A stretch of 64,000 nt of DNA, taken from contig CM071570.1 of assembly GCA_036426205.1 (NCBI GenBank), positions 53,837,087 to 53,901,086 on the forward strand, in the 5' to 3' direction. Within the stretch, counting starts at the first letter, position 1, and each line of letters opens with the position of its first letter. Below the pieces are notes generated by a model, which had not been told where the DNA came from, ran no database searches, and saw nothing but the letters and a program-made list of their open reading frames with translations. Position numbers and translations under genes: made by a program. Of the stretch, positions 44,055 through 55,435 are shown in pieces. The DNA is from Ascaphus truei (Eukaryota; Chordata; Amphibia; Anura; Ascaphidae).

Positions 44055-45028
44055 GGAGCTCTTCATATTTCATCCCAAACCTGGCCCCACTACCCCCTTC
44101 CACATTACTGTTGGATGTTCTTTCATACACCCAGTAGCCCAAGCACGCTGCCTAAGGGTCACACTCGACTCCTCTCTCACATTCTCCTCTCACATTCAAA
44201 AGGTAGCTAAAACTTGTCGTTTTTTTCCTCTGCAATATCACAAAGATACACCCTTTCCTCTGTTGCTCGACTACTAAAACTTTGACACAAGCTCTCCTGT
44301 CTCGATTACTGTAACCTCCTGCTGTCCGACCTTTCTGCCTCTCACCTGTCTCCCCTACAATCTATCCTAAACGCTGCTGCCACAATCACTCTACTCTTTC
44401 CTAAATTTGTCTCAGGGTCTCTCCTGCTGAAATCACTCTCCTGGCTTCCTATCAAATCCCTTACCACACACTCAATTGTCCTCCTCACATTTAAAGCTTT
44501 ACACTCTTCTGCTCCTCCTTACATCTCAGCCCTAATTTCTCGCTAAACACCATCCCGACTTTTGTGTTCTGCTCAAGGATGTCTTCTTTCTACCCTTTTG
44601 TATCTAAAGCCCTCTTCCGCCTTAAACTTTTCTCATGTACTGCCCCACACCTGTGGAATGCCCTTCCGCTAAATATCCGACTAGTACCTCTCTATCCACC
44701 GTTCAGACCCACCTTAAAGCACACCTGCTTAACAAAGCATATGACTAGAACCGTGGCTAATACTATACACGATACATAAAGCTTGACCCCCTGCAGACGC
44801 ACTTACCAGAACGCCCTCCTACTGTGTCTGTACATTTTTCCTACCTACCAATTCGATTGTAAGCTCTTCAGAGCCGGGACTCCTTTTCCTAAATGTTACT
44901 TTTATGTCTGAAGCAATTATTCCCATGATGTATTTGTATTTTTTGTTATTTATATGATTGTCACGTGTATTACTACTGTGAAGCGCTATGTACATTAATG
45001 GCACAATATAAATAAAGGCATATATACA
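44055..45028 (+). pseudogene. L2-group LINE, 3' end
   Basis: In shifting frames: VAQARCLRVTLDSSLTFSS, HIQKVAKTCR, LLKSLSWLPIKSLTTHS, LLTFKALHSSAPPYISALIS. This is the end of an L2-type ORF2. A 3' untranslated part follows (GATTGTAAGCTCTTCAGAGC, then GAAGCGCTATGTACATTAAT) and an AATAAAGG tail. It is the same family as 24870-25345 and is 5' truncated and broken by stops. Confidence 0.83.
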
Positions 45029-45030
45029 TA

Positions 45031-45380
45031 CAGATGCAGCGGCCATTATTCAAACACTTCACGCATTGTATACCTCGGAATACCCATGTCATGGCGCGGG
45101 ATTTCTTCCAACCGTACCGCCTTAAGACGCGAGTGCAGAAAATGGCATTTTAGTGTTCTGGCTTTTAAACACCTGAAATTGACACAGTAGCACAGTACTG
45201 TACACATTACAATTCATTCATTTCATTGCATTTAATTGCACACAATCCATGAAATTCAAACAAAGCAACCGCGATAAACACATGTGCCTGGGGCGATTGG
45301 CCGCGTTACTGCCGCGTGGAGTACAGCAGCGCACACGAAAACGGCTCCGTTATTTGTTCGAATAACGGCCGCTGCATCTG
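45031..45380. mobile_element. TA-flanked MITE
   Basis: Ends CAGATGCAGCGGCC(A/G)TTATTC(A/G)AACA form a 26-base inverted repeat. TA flanks both sides (45029-45030 and 45381-45382). It landed directly in the LINE tail. Mariner/Tc1-type origin inferred. Confidence 0.85.
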
Positions 45381-45382
45381 TA

Positions 45383-46423
45383 CATTGCAACAAAAAGGTG
45401 AAAGAAACAGAGATAAAATTACAAAAGATGCCATTTGTTTCAGGTCCACAGAAAATAGTGAACTGAGTCTTTGCAGATAGTAGGGGTATTGTTATATTAT
45501 AGTAATATTTACACTTGTTTTCTAGTGTCATTGCGTTGTCATTATCATATAGAAAGGTCATGAAGAAAAACTCCTGTAACTATTGCATTAAAATGTATTT
45601 ATTACTAGTACTGTATAACCACGAGAAAAGAATCAGGTCATCCAAAAAAAAATAGAACTCACAGGAGATTGAATGAACGGGAAAAAAAATCTTGAATAAC
45701 TGAAAACAATGAAATGATGTTACGAAAGGAAAAGGAGACTTGCAAAAAAAAAAAAAACACAGAGCTATTATATCTGAGACACCTTTTCACAAAAAGGATT
45801 GAAATATAAATGATTGTATAACCTTGCAAAGCAGCCCCTTTTTCAAGAAACTGATGATATTGAATTCCCTGATCAGTCAAACAAATCAATGTGAAAAGAG
45901 AAAGAAGACAAACCCTGGATTTCTCTGTGATATAAGATGCAGGTTAATGGCACATGAGTTAGAGCTCTCTACCATGCAGTTTATATGATGTTAGTTACAT
46001 TTTTATTGAGCCCATATGGAGCAAGACATCATTCAAAACTAATCAGTGTTGGCACTCACTCATTTTTATTGTTCTATTTACTTTTTAAATTGTTAGAGGT
46101 GGGTGAAAAAAAGGCTATATGTGTCTAATTTGGTTATCTTAAATTATTAACAAGAAATAGGTACACAAAATAAGTTATGACGAGAAAAAAAGTGACAAAT
46201 ATCCTCCATGGTACAGCAAATTTAAAACAAAGTATAAATACAGTACTTTTGGGACAAGGAAAACTTGGCATGAGGCTGGTGAGAAGCTGCTCAGAGGCGG
46301 CGAGACGGGACTTGATGCCGGGAGTCTCCGTAGTGGATACCCATTAAAATCAGCACCGGAGAACCCCGGCATGAATCCCATGCAATAAAAATGCATTTAC
46401 AGGCAACTTAATTACCTTAGCAG
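45383..46423. other. No gene seen; repeat fragments
   Basis: 46165-46225 resembles the spacer of the 10-kb repeat, and 46265-46423 resembles the interior of the transposon at 17.8-19.2 kb. The rest is unassigned. Confidence 0.45.
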
Positions 46424-46558
46424 CTAACCGCTACAATGTAGTTGATTTAGCTAACCGCTACAATGTAGTTGATTTAACTAACCGCTACAATGTAGTTGAT
46501 TTAGCTAACCGCTACAATGTAGTTGATTTAACTAACCGCTACAATGTAGTTGATTCAG
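46424..46558. repeat. Five tandem 27-bp units
   Basis: Unit CTAACCGCTACAATGTAGTT plus GATTTAG/GATTTAA, starting at 46424, 46451, 46478, 46505 and 46532. Units alternate between the two endings (…TTTAG, …TTTAA), suggesting a 54-bp higher-order repeat. Confidence 0.95.
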
Positions 46559-46562
46559 CTAT

Positions 46563-48103
46563 GTGCATAATATTCGCCAACCTCCTGGTATTATTGGAGG
46601 CTTGCCTGCCAGTTATAAAACCCATTTGGTCAGGGGGAATTATTTGTGGTCATAATTACATTTAATCTGTTAGCCAAAACCTTGGCGTATATTTTTATAT
46701 CAGAGTTGATAGGCGATAGCTATCACAGTTCAGGGGGTCTCTACCTTCTTTATGTATTACAACTATAGTAGCTTGTGACATTTCTTTGGAGGGGCTTGCT
46801 CCTTTTTAGAAATGTATTAAATAATTTTGTTAGATGGGGGACCAATATTGCACAGAATTCATTATATTATTTACTCGAAAACCCATCCGGCCCAGGAGTT
46901 TTCCCGTTTTTCAGTGTTTTAATAACATCCACAATCTGTAGGCCTGTAATTGGGGACTCAAGTTTCTCTCTATGTATATTAGATATCTTTAGTAAGGTAC
47001 ATCTATGTAGAAAAGAGGACAGGCCCGATTTGTTTTGTACTTTTTTGTTAGTATTAGACAGGTTATATAATTTCTCATAATATTGTTTAAACTCTGTTCC
47101 TATTTGGATCATATATTTCTTGCCCGATTTTATTTCAAATTGAGCATATTTAGTATTGCTTCCTTTTCTGGTTTAACTTATTTGCTAATGGGCGATCGGA
47201 CTTGTTTCCTTTTTGATAATATTTTTGCTGCATCCAACACATACCTGTAGCTTTCTCTATCTTGTCTTATAATAGCGAATTAAGGTGTTCCTTATCTTGG
47301 GTCATGTGCTTAAAGTGTGGGTCTGAAGGGTTTGCGTTGTGTAGTCTCTCAGACTTTTCTAGTTCTTGGGTTAGTCTATTTATATCCTGTACCTTTTGTT
47401 TCCAATCGCTTTTAGCGTGCCCCTGATAACAGCTTTATGGGCGTCCTAAAGGGTCATCTGTGTCCGAGTCAGTATTGTTAATAACAAAATAGGTCTTAAG
47501 TGTTTCCCTAATTTCTTCTCCCACTTCTAAACTGCAGAATATGGATTCTTGTAGCCTCCAGGTTGTGGGTTTGTATGTGTGGCCCCAGTTTTTGAAGTTT
47601 ACTACAATTGTGCTGTGATCTGACCAGACAGTGGAGCATATCTTTGCTGCAGCAAGACAGTTAGAGTCAGGAATCAACCATTACATAATCTAGTCTAGAA
47701 AATGTCCAATGGACATTAGAAAATAAAAAGAGTAATCCTTTACCTCCGGATTAAGGATTCTCCAAGAGTCCAGGAGAGAGAAATTTTTGAATAATTTCCT
47801 GAGATTTTTGTTTGTTGACGAGTACGCTATTGGGCCCGTTTTGTCTATTTTGGGGTTGAGAGGCATATTAAAATCTCCTCACAGTATTAATTTAACTTTT
47901 TAAAATTTGTCAATTTTGCCCATTAGCTCATTGAAAAATATAAATTGATCTATATTGGGGGCGTAGACATTAACTAAGGTGACTTGTACCAGGTTTTGGA
48001 GGCCCGAGACCATTACAAACCGTCCGTCTCTATCCGCTTTGATCTCGTCGGGTTGTTTCCTGATCAGCCCCCATCTGATATTGGTGCACGTTCTCTAGAC
48101 TGC
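46563..48103 (-). pseudogene. L1-type LINE ORF2 relic (endonuclease and RT start)
   Basis: Minus strand from 48103 downward: DGRFVMVSGLQNLVQVTLVN then VYAPN, GDFNMPLNPKIDKTG (endonuclease), SNCLAAAKICSTVWSDHSTI (catalytic SDH), a long linker, IVDVIKTLKNGKTPGPDGFS (RT entry), SYRLSTLISDIKIYAKVLAN, and a GFITGRQASNNTRR-like segment. It is truncated at about 46563, before the RT catalytic box. Many frameshifts. Its 5' continuation (ORF1) is at 53888-54200, across an insertion. Confidence 0.82.
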
Positions 48104-48108
48104 ATTCC

Positions 48109-48790
48109 TGTGACGACTCAGGAGATTCCTTCCTCTCCTTGTCCCTCTCTCCCATCTCCTTTTACCCTTTCTACTCCTTCCCACTCCTCTCCTTCATCTT
48201 CTACCTCTCTCCCCTTGCCGCAGCGCGTTCCCCGCAGGTCTCGCATACTCACACGCACCCGTAGCCCCTGCTTTGATCCTCCCTGCTCCCTCTCCCCAGC
48301 GGTAGCTCGATTACCTTCCCCTGTGGTGCCATCCATCCCGTTGCCTCCTCCTCGCGTGGTGCCCGCGGCGCGGCATTCCGCGCGGCTGGTGACGCGTCCG
48401 GTGCGTGCACATCCTCAGCCCACGGAGGATGCGCATACATGTTCCTCTCTGCCTTTGCTGGCCATCGCGCGGGCACAGGCCTCGCACGCATTCCTCTCCT
48501 CTTGGCTCCATCCCCCTCTTGTGGTCCTCCCCTGCTCCATGCGGGCCGTGCCTGGGTTGCAACCTGTGCGCGCGCATCCCCAGCTTACAGGGGGCGCACG
48601 CACAGACTCTTCTTATCAGGTTCCCCCAGTCTCTGCCTCCGAAGCTGTACAGGCCATTCCCCTGACTGCCCCTTCTGTCTCCTCCTCTTCTCTCCCTGAC
48701 CTATCTCCAGCTTCTCACTCAAAGCTACACTGTAGCTGGCAGGAAACTGTAGTCTCAACCCATCTCACCTCACCCACCCCTGGTTGTTTC
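48109..48790 (+). mobile_element. Left part of an LTR, split by the Tx1-type LINE
   Basis: Starts TGTGACGACTCA right after ATTCC (48104-48108). It is C/T-rich then GC-rich, with an internal duplication of a CGCGCAT-containing segment (about 48395-48440 and 48565-48610). The right boundary is estimated from where the LINE leader seems to begin. The 272-codon frame here is Ser/Pro-rich without a known domain. Pairing with 53226-53882 is inferred from the target duplication. Confidence 0.55.
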
Positions 48791-49079
48791 TTTTTCTTCT
48801 AATTTCACCTTAATTTAAGCCTGATTTCCTTTTGTCATTTGCATTTTTGGGAGCTCTGTGTCTTACTTTAAGACCTTCAATATTGTGGTGTGGTTTCTTG
48901 TAAGAGAGAGAGTTAAATAATAAGGGGAGAAAAGAGAAGATTACAGCAGGTTTTAAAAAGCTGTTTTTCTTCCACTCCCTGTGCAGAGATAGTTTATTGG
49001 TTCTTAAAGGGACAGTTTCCTTTCTGCATCTCTCTCCCTAAGCACTATTTCCTCCCCTTACTTAGAGGCTTATTTTATC

Positions 49080-51938
49080 ATGCCTGTGGGGAATAGGACT
49101 AGTGCAGCAATGGGGGCCACACCTGGACATCGTACCCCAAAAACTGGGGCCCCTAGGATCAATAACCACAGCCCTAGGCCTGGTCCATCCAGTGCCCTGG
49201 CCACACCTCCCCCGGCTCCTGTTGTCAGTTTAACCCCTGCAGTCCCAGTTCCAACATGGGCGCAGGTGGCAGCTGCAGGCGTTGACCCCAGCAACAACAA
49301 CGCTGGGGCCATGCCCGGTGTGAGCAGGAAGCTTGGGGTGAGGTGCCCAATGTCACCTGGCCTCAACATGGAGATCTATGTGAGGGCTGTGGCAGACGTT
49401 GTGGGTCCCTCTGCTGTGGTGGCGGCCAGCAAGATGTAGGGGAGGGGCATTTTCTTCCTCCGTACGCTGGCTGCCCCCCCCTATACCTGTGTGAGAAAGG
49501 CATCAGTGGGGGACCTATATCCCCATAGACCCATGAGGGGTTAGGCACAAAATCATCCTGTCCAATGTGCCCCCTTCATTCCCACAGCGCTCATGCGCCC
49601 ACGGCCTGCAAGCCCTGGGAGATTATAAATCTCCCATAACAAAAATTCGCTGGGCTGCAGGTTAGAGCGCTGAGGTATGTGCCTCTCATTTAGGTGACAG
49701 GTACAGCCTGGCTGCGGCCGGGGAGCACAGAATCTGTGGAGGGGTCCTTTATGGTGCTCCTACGAGGGCATTCAATACACTGTGTTCTATGGCACGGAGG
49801 GGTTTAGGTGTTATTTGTGAAGAGCTGGGCACACTCGTAGGAGTTGCCCCAAAGGGAATAGAAATCCCACTTCAGCTCCTGCCACCCACCCCTCCCCTGC
49901 AACACCCACCTGACTGCCGCTGTGCCCACCACAGTGGGGCCCTCGAGGGCCCAGGTCCCTCCAGGACCGCAAGATAGATTCGCTGTCCCATCTCGAACAG
50001 TTCGTCTGTACCTCTCCCCAAAACAAGGGAGGGAAGGAAAACCCCGGCGGCCCATTGTCTCCTCTGGGACCGCAGGTATGTCGCTGTCCCCATCTCGAAC
50101 AGTGACTCTGCGCCCACCACAGCGGGCGCCCTCGGGCCGGCCCAGGCCCCCCCTGGACCGCAGGAGATGTCGCTGTCCATCTCGAACAGTGACTCTGCGC
50201 CCACCACAGAGGGTCCTCGGGGCCCAGGTCCCCCCTGGGACCACGAGATGTCGTGCGCGTGCCCCATCTCAAGCGTGACATCTCCCCTCTCCCGGGGAGC
50301 GGAGGAGGGGGGGCGCCTGGAGCGGCCACCCTCTGTTGTCGCTGTCCCCCCCCCCGGAGGAGACACCCTGTGCTGCTGCGCCCACCGGGGCGGGGCCCTC
50401 GGGGCCCAGGTCCCCCCTGGGACCGCAGGAGATTTCGCTGGCCCGTCTCGAGATGACATCTCACCTCTCCCCGGGGAGCGGAGAAGGGTGAGGGGGGTCG
50501 CCCTGGAGCGGCCACCCTCTGTTGTCACTGTCCCCCCCCCCCCGGAGGAGACAACCCTGTACCCGCTGCGCCCCTGGTCGGAGCCCTCAGGGCCCGGTCC
50601 CCCCCTGGGACCGCAGGAGATGTCGCTGCCCCATCTCGGGTGGTGACGTCTGCACTTCTCCCCAGGAAAAAGAGGGAGAAGAAAAGAGTAACCCTGAAGA
50701 AGTCACCCTCTGTTGTCGCTGTCTCCCCCCAGGAGCACCCTACCCCCAATGTAAGAACCGTACAGGGTGCGGGGAAGCGGTAGGAGGCTCCCGCTGAGGA
50801 GGTGGCGGTACCTTTTTTTGGGGAATCAATCCCCAGGAAAAGGAAAGCAAAAACTAAGAACAAGAGGGTGATTGAGGAGGGCGAGGAGGGTGAACCGTAT
50901 TACGTTCACCCTCAGAAGTCTCCGAAGCGAAATGCAACATCAATTCCGCACAGGGTGGCCCACAGGTTAGGATTAGCCAGTGTAAGCCGGATCCCATAAA
51001 TATGCAGTCGTCCCCCCTCGACGATCTGGAGGGAATGCAGGAGGAGGTACCCGGCGTCCCTGGGGTGGAAGATCAAAGTGCTCAACAACATGAGGCTTTG
51101 CTCCTAGAAATGGATGTTGGGGAGCCTTCCAAAACACACCCCTCCCAGTTGGAGAACATCCCCCGGGGACTTGTGTTTCGGTGAAACCGCCGCGCCGGAC
51201 ACTGTTGTCTTCAGGGACTCGGAGGTCGGCCAGGATCCCCCTCCGGCTGTGCCAGCTTCAGGTGGCACACCTGAGGCTGAGCCCCGGTTTGTGTCACCGG
51301 AAGAAGGGGATGGGCTAGGGCTGACCCCCGTGGTTGGGGGTTTGGAGGATGGAGCGGGGGAGGCGGGTGTGGGTGAGGGTGTTTTAGCGAGCACTTCATT
51401 TTGCATCTGGGATATGCCAGATGTGAGCTCTCCTGGTGAGGAGTTTTGGTCAGGCACTTTGTTGGAGTGACTGCTACCTCCACCATACCACCACCAGCTA
51501 CCCCTGAACATCCCACCCCGGGGTTGGATGTGGAGGATATAGTGGACCCCCTCGTGGAAACACAGAGGAGGGGACCCACTTTAAGGCTGAGAAAGGCCCC
51601 CGCAGAGAGGGGCGGGGTTCTTCAGTTTTTCAGTCAAGAGGAGCTCTGGGAGTTGGGGCTCATGGCACTGCGGAGGCGGTGGACTCTTTGACCCCCCATT
51701 ATCCCTGCCCAAGAGCTAGATGGTTTCCTGGAGGATACCCGCTGCAAACACGGAACCACGAAGGTGCAGTTGGCCCTTGGAAGGTGGACGGATGCCTCGG
51801 TCATTCTCCACTCTCTCTTAGTATACATCAGGGCTAACCACAAGGCCAAAATCTCTGGGCCTATCCATCTTCGTGTCCTGAAATTTCATAAATTGATGCA
51901 AGACCACATAAAGGCTTCTCAGGGTGTAGCTCCCTGAG
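49080..51938 (+). pseudogene. Tx1-type LINE ORF1, broken
   Basis: Begins at an ATG at 49080 (MPVGNRTSAAMGATPG; then PTWAQVAAAGV) and runs through several frames to a stop near 51938. The last segment reads ELDGFLEDTRCKHGTTKVQL, ARG-rich linker, then GPIHLRVLKFHKLMQDHIKA. There is a first stop at 49439 and later frameshifts. A minisatellite occupies about 49925-50740. ORF1 of this LINE clade is an RNA-binding protein. Assignment rests mainly on its position 32 bases before the ORF2 start. Confidence 0.55.
49925..50740. repeat. GC-rich minisatellite within ORF1
   Basis: About seven imperfect units of 90-130 bases. Recurring blocks are GGGGCCCAGGTCCCCCCTGG, GACCGCAGGAGATGTCGCTG, CATCTCGAACAGTGACTCTG and TGCGCCCACCACAG. 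All long frames on both strands here derive from the repeat. Confidence 0.85.
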
Positions 51939-51969
51939 CGCCTGTGGAAAGCAAAACTCCTGATTACCA

Positions 51970-53223
51970 ATGGCTTTGAGCATCGGTACACTTAACGTGA
52001 ATGGCTGTAAGGACGGGTTTCGCAGGTTCCAGGCACTCTCCTTTTTACAGAAGGGAAAGTATTCTGTGAGTTTCCTGCGGGAAACCCATACCACTCCAGA
52101 GGCTGAAGCCAGCTGGCATCTGGAGTGGCGAGGCAAGGTCTTCTTCAGCCACCTCACTTCGTCATCTAGTGGGGTGGTGACACTGTTCTCTGAGTCCTTT
52201 CAACCAGAGCTACTGCTTGCCAAAACTGTTGTTCCAGGTCGCCTGTTGCATCTCAGGGTCTGGGATCTCCTGGACTTTGAGCGGCGAGACTGGGTTAGGG
52301 CAGAGGTGCTCGCGCCCCGTATGGGTCTTCGTACTGCCCGCGTCCCTCATCGTTTGATCCGGGAGATTAAAGATGCCATCCACCCCGACTCACGCACCTT
52401 CATTGAGGGGGTATTGCAGACCGGAGAGCCTTGTCAACCTATCAGCTTCAGCTCTCCGGATCTTTGCATGGAACCAAAGCCACAGCAACCCCCTCGGGCT
52501 CCTCTCTCCCCCAACCTCAGCAGGTTGGGGGATATGTCCCCTGCATGTTTCCGCGGCATGCCGAGGAAAGTCCTGTATTCTCTAGTGCTCCATATAGTGC
52601 ACTACCTCGCCCTTGTCACCCGCCCTGATACTATCTGGAGGCGGGTATTTCCTGCGAACGAGGGCGAGAGACCCCGGTGGAAGGAACTCTATTCAGGTTT
52701 GGTTCCCTGTCCCGCCGGGGATTTGAGTTGGAGGGTCCTCCACGGTGCACTGAGCACAGGAGAGTACTTGGCACACTTCACGGACTCCCCCGCCGCCTGT
52801 CCCTTTTGTGGCGAGCGGGAGTCCGTATATCACATTTATTTGAGTTGCGCCAGACTGCAGCCCCTCTTTTCCTTCTTGAAGAGCCTTCTCCTGCAGTTCT
52901 GGCTACACTTCTCCCCTCATCTTTTTATTTTTGGGTGCCCAGTGTCCTGGAACGATAAGCCTAGGGATCTCCTGGTCAGCCTGCTCCTGGCATTGGCTAA
53001 GGTAGCCATTTGTAAAACCAGGAAGCAGGTTTTGGAGGGGGGGGTCCCAACAAACATCATGGCCATGTTCCGGGCACTGGTGCACTCCCGTATTCGGGCA
53101 GAGTACTCGTACGCCGAGTCTACTGGGACGGTTTCAGAGTTTGCCTCCCAGTGGGCATTAGGCGGGGTGCTCTGCTCGGTAATCCCCATAAAGGGTTCTT
53201 TAGAGTTAACCCTTCTGCTTTAA
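51970..53223 (+). CDS. Tx1-type LINE ORF2 with RT deleted: endonuclease/C-terminal fusion
   Basis: An intact frame of 417 codons. Residues 1 to about 97 are the start of an AP-like endonuclease (LSIGTLNVNGCKDGFRRFQA, then FLRETHT with the catalytic-type Glu). From about residue 98 (WDLLDFERRDWVRAEVLAPR) it jumps to the post-RT region and on to the C-terminal domain: GDLSWRVLHGALSTGEYLAH and CPFCGERESVYHIYLSC, the C-C-H-C knuckle near residue 277. Full ORF2 of this clade is over 1,100 codons, so about two thirds, including the whole RT, is missing, yet the join is in frame and no stop has arisen. The start follows the ORF1 stop by about 30 bases. Confidence 0.82.
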   Translation: MALSIGTLNVNGCKDGFRRFQALSFLQKGKYSVSFLRETHTTPEAEASWHLEWRGKVFFSHLTSSSSGVVTLFSESFQPELLLAKTVVPGRLLHLRVWDLLDFERRDWVRAEVLAPRMGLRTARVPHRLIREIKDAIHPDSRTFIEGVLQTGEPCQPISFSSPDLCMEPKPQQPPRAPLSPNLSRLGDMSPACFRGMPRKVLYSLVLHIVHYLALVTRPDTIWRRVFPANEGERPRWKELYSGLVPCPAGDLSWRVLHGALSTGEYLAHFTDSPAACPFCGERESVYHIYLSCARLQPLFSFLKSLLLQFWLHFSPHLFIFGCPVSWNDKPRDLLVSLLLALAKVAICKTRKQVLEGGVPTNIMAMFRALVHSRIRAEYSYAESTGTVSEFASQWALGGVLCSVIPIKGSLELTLLL

Positions 53224-53225
53224 GT

Positions 53226-53882
53226 GCACTTCAACAGTGCACTTGTTGGTCTTCTTTTGAATATTTGTTTGACTGGTTTTTCTTTGTTCTACTTGGCAAC
53301 AAGTAGAATTGCTGTTCAACTGAATTGGCCGGCTTTGCCGGCCAATCAGTTTTAAACCAGATCAAAATAGACCCACTTCTCTCTCTACTCCTCCCCTCTC
53401 TGTCATTGGTACACCTTCCTTTATAATCCCTGTCTGTCCACCTCTTCCTCGCTCTGCATAGTTCCTGTTTCCCTGTGTGTACCTGACCTATGCTGTGCTC
53501 CCTCTGTGCTCCTGTGATTACCTGCTCCTGTGTTATTTTGGATTTCCCTGGCTTTGACCCCTGCTTACCCTGGACTACTCTGCTCTCTGGTATCCCTTTG
53601 AACCCTGCTAAGCATACGACTCCACTGACCTCTGGCTTCCTAGGACCTGGCTTGCCCTCTGACGACTCTACCCTCTGGATCCCTGAACATTGGCAAACGG
53701 ACACGACTACTCTCATGGACATTCCCCAAGCGTTGCAAGTATACTCTAACAACTCTTCCAACAGGCCCAGCAATGCTATACCACACTCCGGGCTTGCTCC
53801 CACTGCTGTGGGTGTGTGGTATCATACCGTTCCCACCTCAATACTGGGGTCTAGCTTGGTCTGTGGGCATACAGGCGTAACA
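53226..53882 (+). mobile_element. Right part of the same LTR
   Basis: Ends GGCGTAACA followed by GTTCC (53883-53887), matching ATTCC on the far left at 4 of 5 bases. From about 53390 it aligns with the minus strand of the solo LTR at 12592-13355 (CTTCCTCGCTCTGCATAGTT; CCCACCTCAATACTGG). A perfect small palindrome (TTGGCCGGCTTTGCCGGCCAA) near 53323 may belong to the LINE tail. The left boundary is approximate. Confidence 0.7.
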
Positions 53883-53887
53883 GTTCC

Positions 53888-54200
53888 ACAGCATCAGTCC
53901 TTTCCTCTAGTTCTGTCAGTTCTGTTTTAAATGTATCCATAGATCTGTCAAATTCAGTATGAAAAGTCTCTTTTAATTCAGCTTAAAGGTCTTGCATCAG
54001 GCTAAGTATATCTTGTCTGGTATGTAGGGTCCTCCCTCTCCGTCTGCCTCCCGGTCCCGCTGAGCCCGTGGGGAGCCGACATCTTGTGTCACAGTTGCGG
54101 TAACCGATGTTGGCTGCTTGAAGAAGCTGGAGGCTTCTTGTGCGGTCCCTCTGTGTGCTTTCGTCACGATTGCTCGTGCAGAGGATAGCACTGCGGCCAG
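53888..54200 (-). pseudogene. L1-type LINE ORF1 relic (N-terminal part)
   Basis: Minus strand: HRGTAQEASSFFKQPTSVTA, then in another frame RQDILSLMQDL, AELKETFHTEFDRSMDTFKT and ELTELEERTDAVE, a coiled-coil typical of L1 ORF1. It resembles the relic at 26980-27830. The rest of ORF1 and the start of ORF2 are absent, so this L1 also has an internal deletion. Confidence 0.75.
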
Positions 54201-55395
54201 ACCTATTTAATTCACCTTCGCAGTTATTTCTATGTTTCAGTGTTCAGTGTTCCCAGGTTCTTGGTTGCGCAGGTGTCAGCGGTGCTCCACTACATTGCGG
54301 CCCTCCTCAGTGCGTTCTTTTGCACCTTCTTGCACCCTTCTGCTTGTTTTTGTTGGCAGATCTTTGCTCGTTATGTGAGGGGTCTAATTCTTAGATTGTA
54401 TTTGCTCCAGTTTGTAATTGTCTTGTGGGAGGAGATGTGAGGTGTGAGGGCTACCCTGCTACTTTCTCCCTAAACCCCCCTCCTCGGGTCTTCCCCCCTC
54501 CCCTCCTTGTACCACCAAAATCCTGCAGGTTCCACTCCTCTCCTAATGCTATGAGTGCCTGCTCCTGCTCTCTTTTGCCGCCCAGCAAAGAGGTTTGTCA
54601 CACCGGGGGGTCACTGAGCACCACAGGGGGTCTCCTGCATGAGCCACCACCTCGCAACCTACCGTCATTGCGCAATCTCGGTGGCCATCTTGGATTTAGC
54701 CTCCTTCAGCTTCCTATCCCTGTGAGGTCGCAGGCCCCGCAGGGGGTCCCCAACCCACTTCCCTGGCTGCCCATAGCTCTTCAGTGCCGAGAGCACGCCT
54801 AAGGACCAGCTAGCACCCAACCACAGACCCTTTCAGGGTTCACTCTTACCAGTAGGTTGCACTGCAGGTCAGCACCATTTTGTATTTTTCTGCTCTGGCT
54901 AGTAATGGCGCTTGGGTGTCCAGGTATGTATATTTTTCTCAGAAATCCCAGACGTTGCTGCTGTAGGCACCCAGTGTTGTGTTTGGGGGCAATTCTCTGT
55001 ACTTTTAGAGGAGTTAATCCCTTGGTAAGGCCCGGAGCTTTATACACTTCACCTCTACTCCGGTCAACAGCTGGCCATGGCCCCCAAGCTGTCCCTTTTT
55101 ATATATTTTCTCTTGTCCTTAATAAATTGTGTTTCATACTTTTTAGTAACTCGGGTGCTTGTGTTGGGACTCTTTTCTTTTTGTTATATATTCTATTGTT
55201 CTTCTAGCACCACCAGCATCTGTATTCTATTGCTCGATATCTGGTTTTTGGGTACTATATATTATACGGCTTGATTGCGGTATTGTTTGTGTATTTTTAC
55301 AGATATAAATCTATGCACACATGTATGTAAATCTACACACATCATATATACATATAAATCTACACACATACACACACACGTATTTATACACACAT

Positions 55396-55402
<7 letters not shown>
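54200..55402. other. No gene recognised
   Basis: Contains 116- and 125-codon plus-strand frames without known domains. A CTTAATAAATTGTG near 55117 could be the polyadenylation signal of an old LTR, but no ends were found. Confidence 0.4.

Positions 55403-55432
<30 letters not shown>
55403..55432. repeat. (CA)n microsatellite
   Basis: Pure CA run within a wider CA/TA-rich region (about 55315-55435). Confidence 0.95.

Positions 55433-55435
<3 letters not shown>

Noticed and set aside
43497..44066. 189-codon minus-strand frame
   Set aside because: No recognisable domain and overlaps a LINE start on the other strand.
46424..46558. Possible CRISPR array
   Set aside because: Units are contiguous without unique spacers, and the context is vertebrate.
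48249..48699. Frames on both strands in the GC-rich LTR part
   Set aside because: Low-complexity Arg/Pro-rich translations inside a repeat.
49804..50863. Several frames over 100 codons on both strands
   Set aside because: All overlap the GC-rich minisatellite and translate its units.
54857..55207. 116-codon frame with hydrophobic stretches, possible membrane protein
   Set aside because: No domain, no conserved context, ends in T-rich sequence; hydrophobicity follows base composition.
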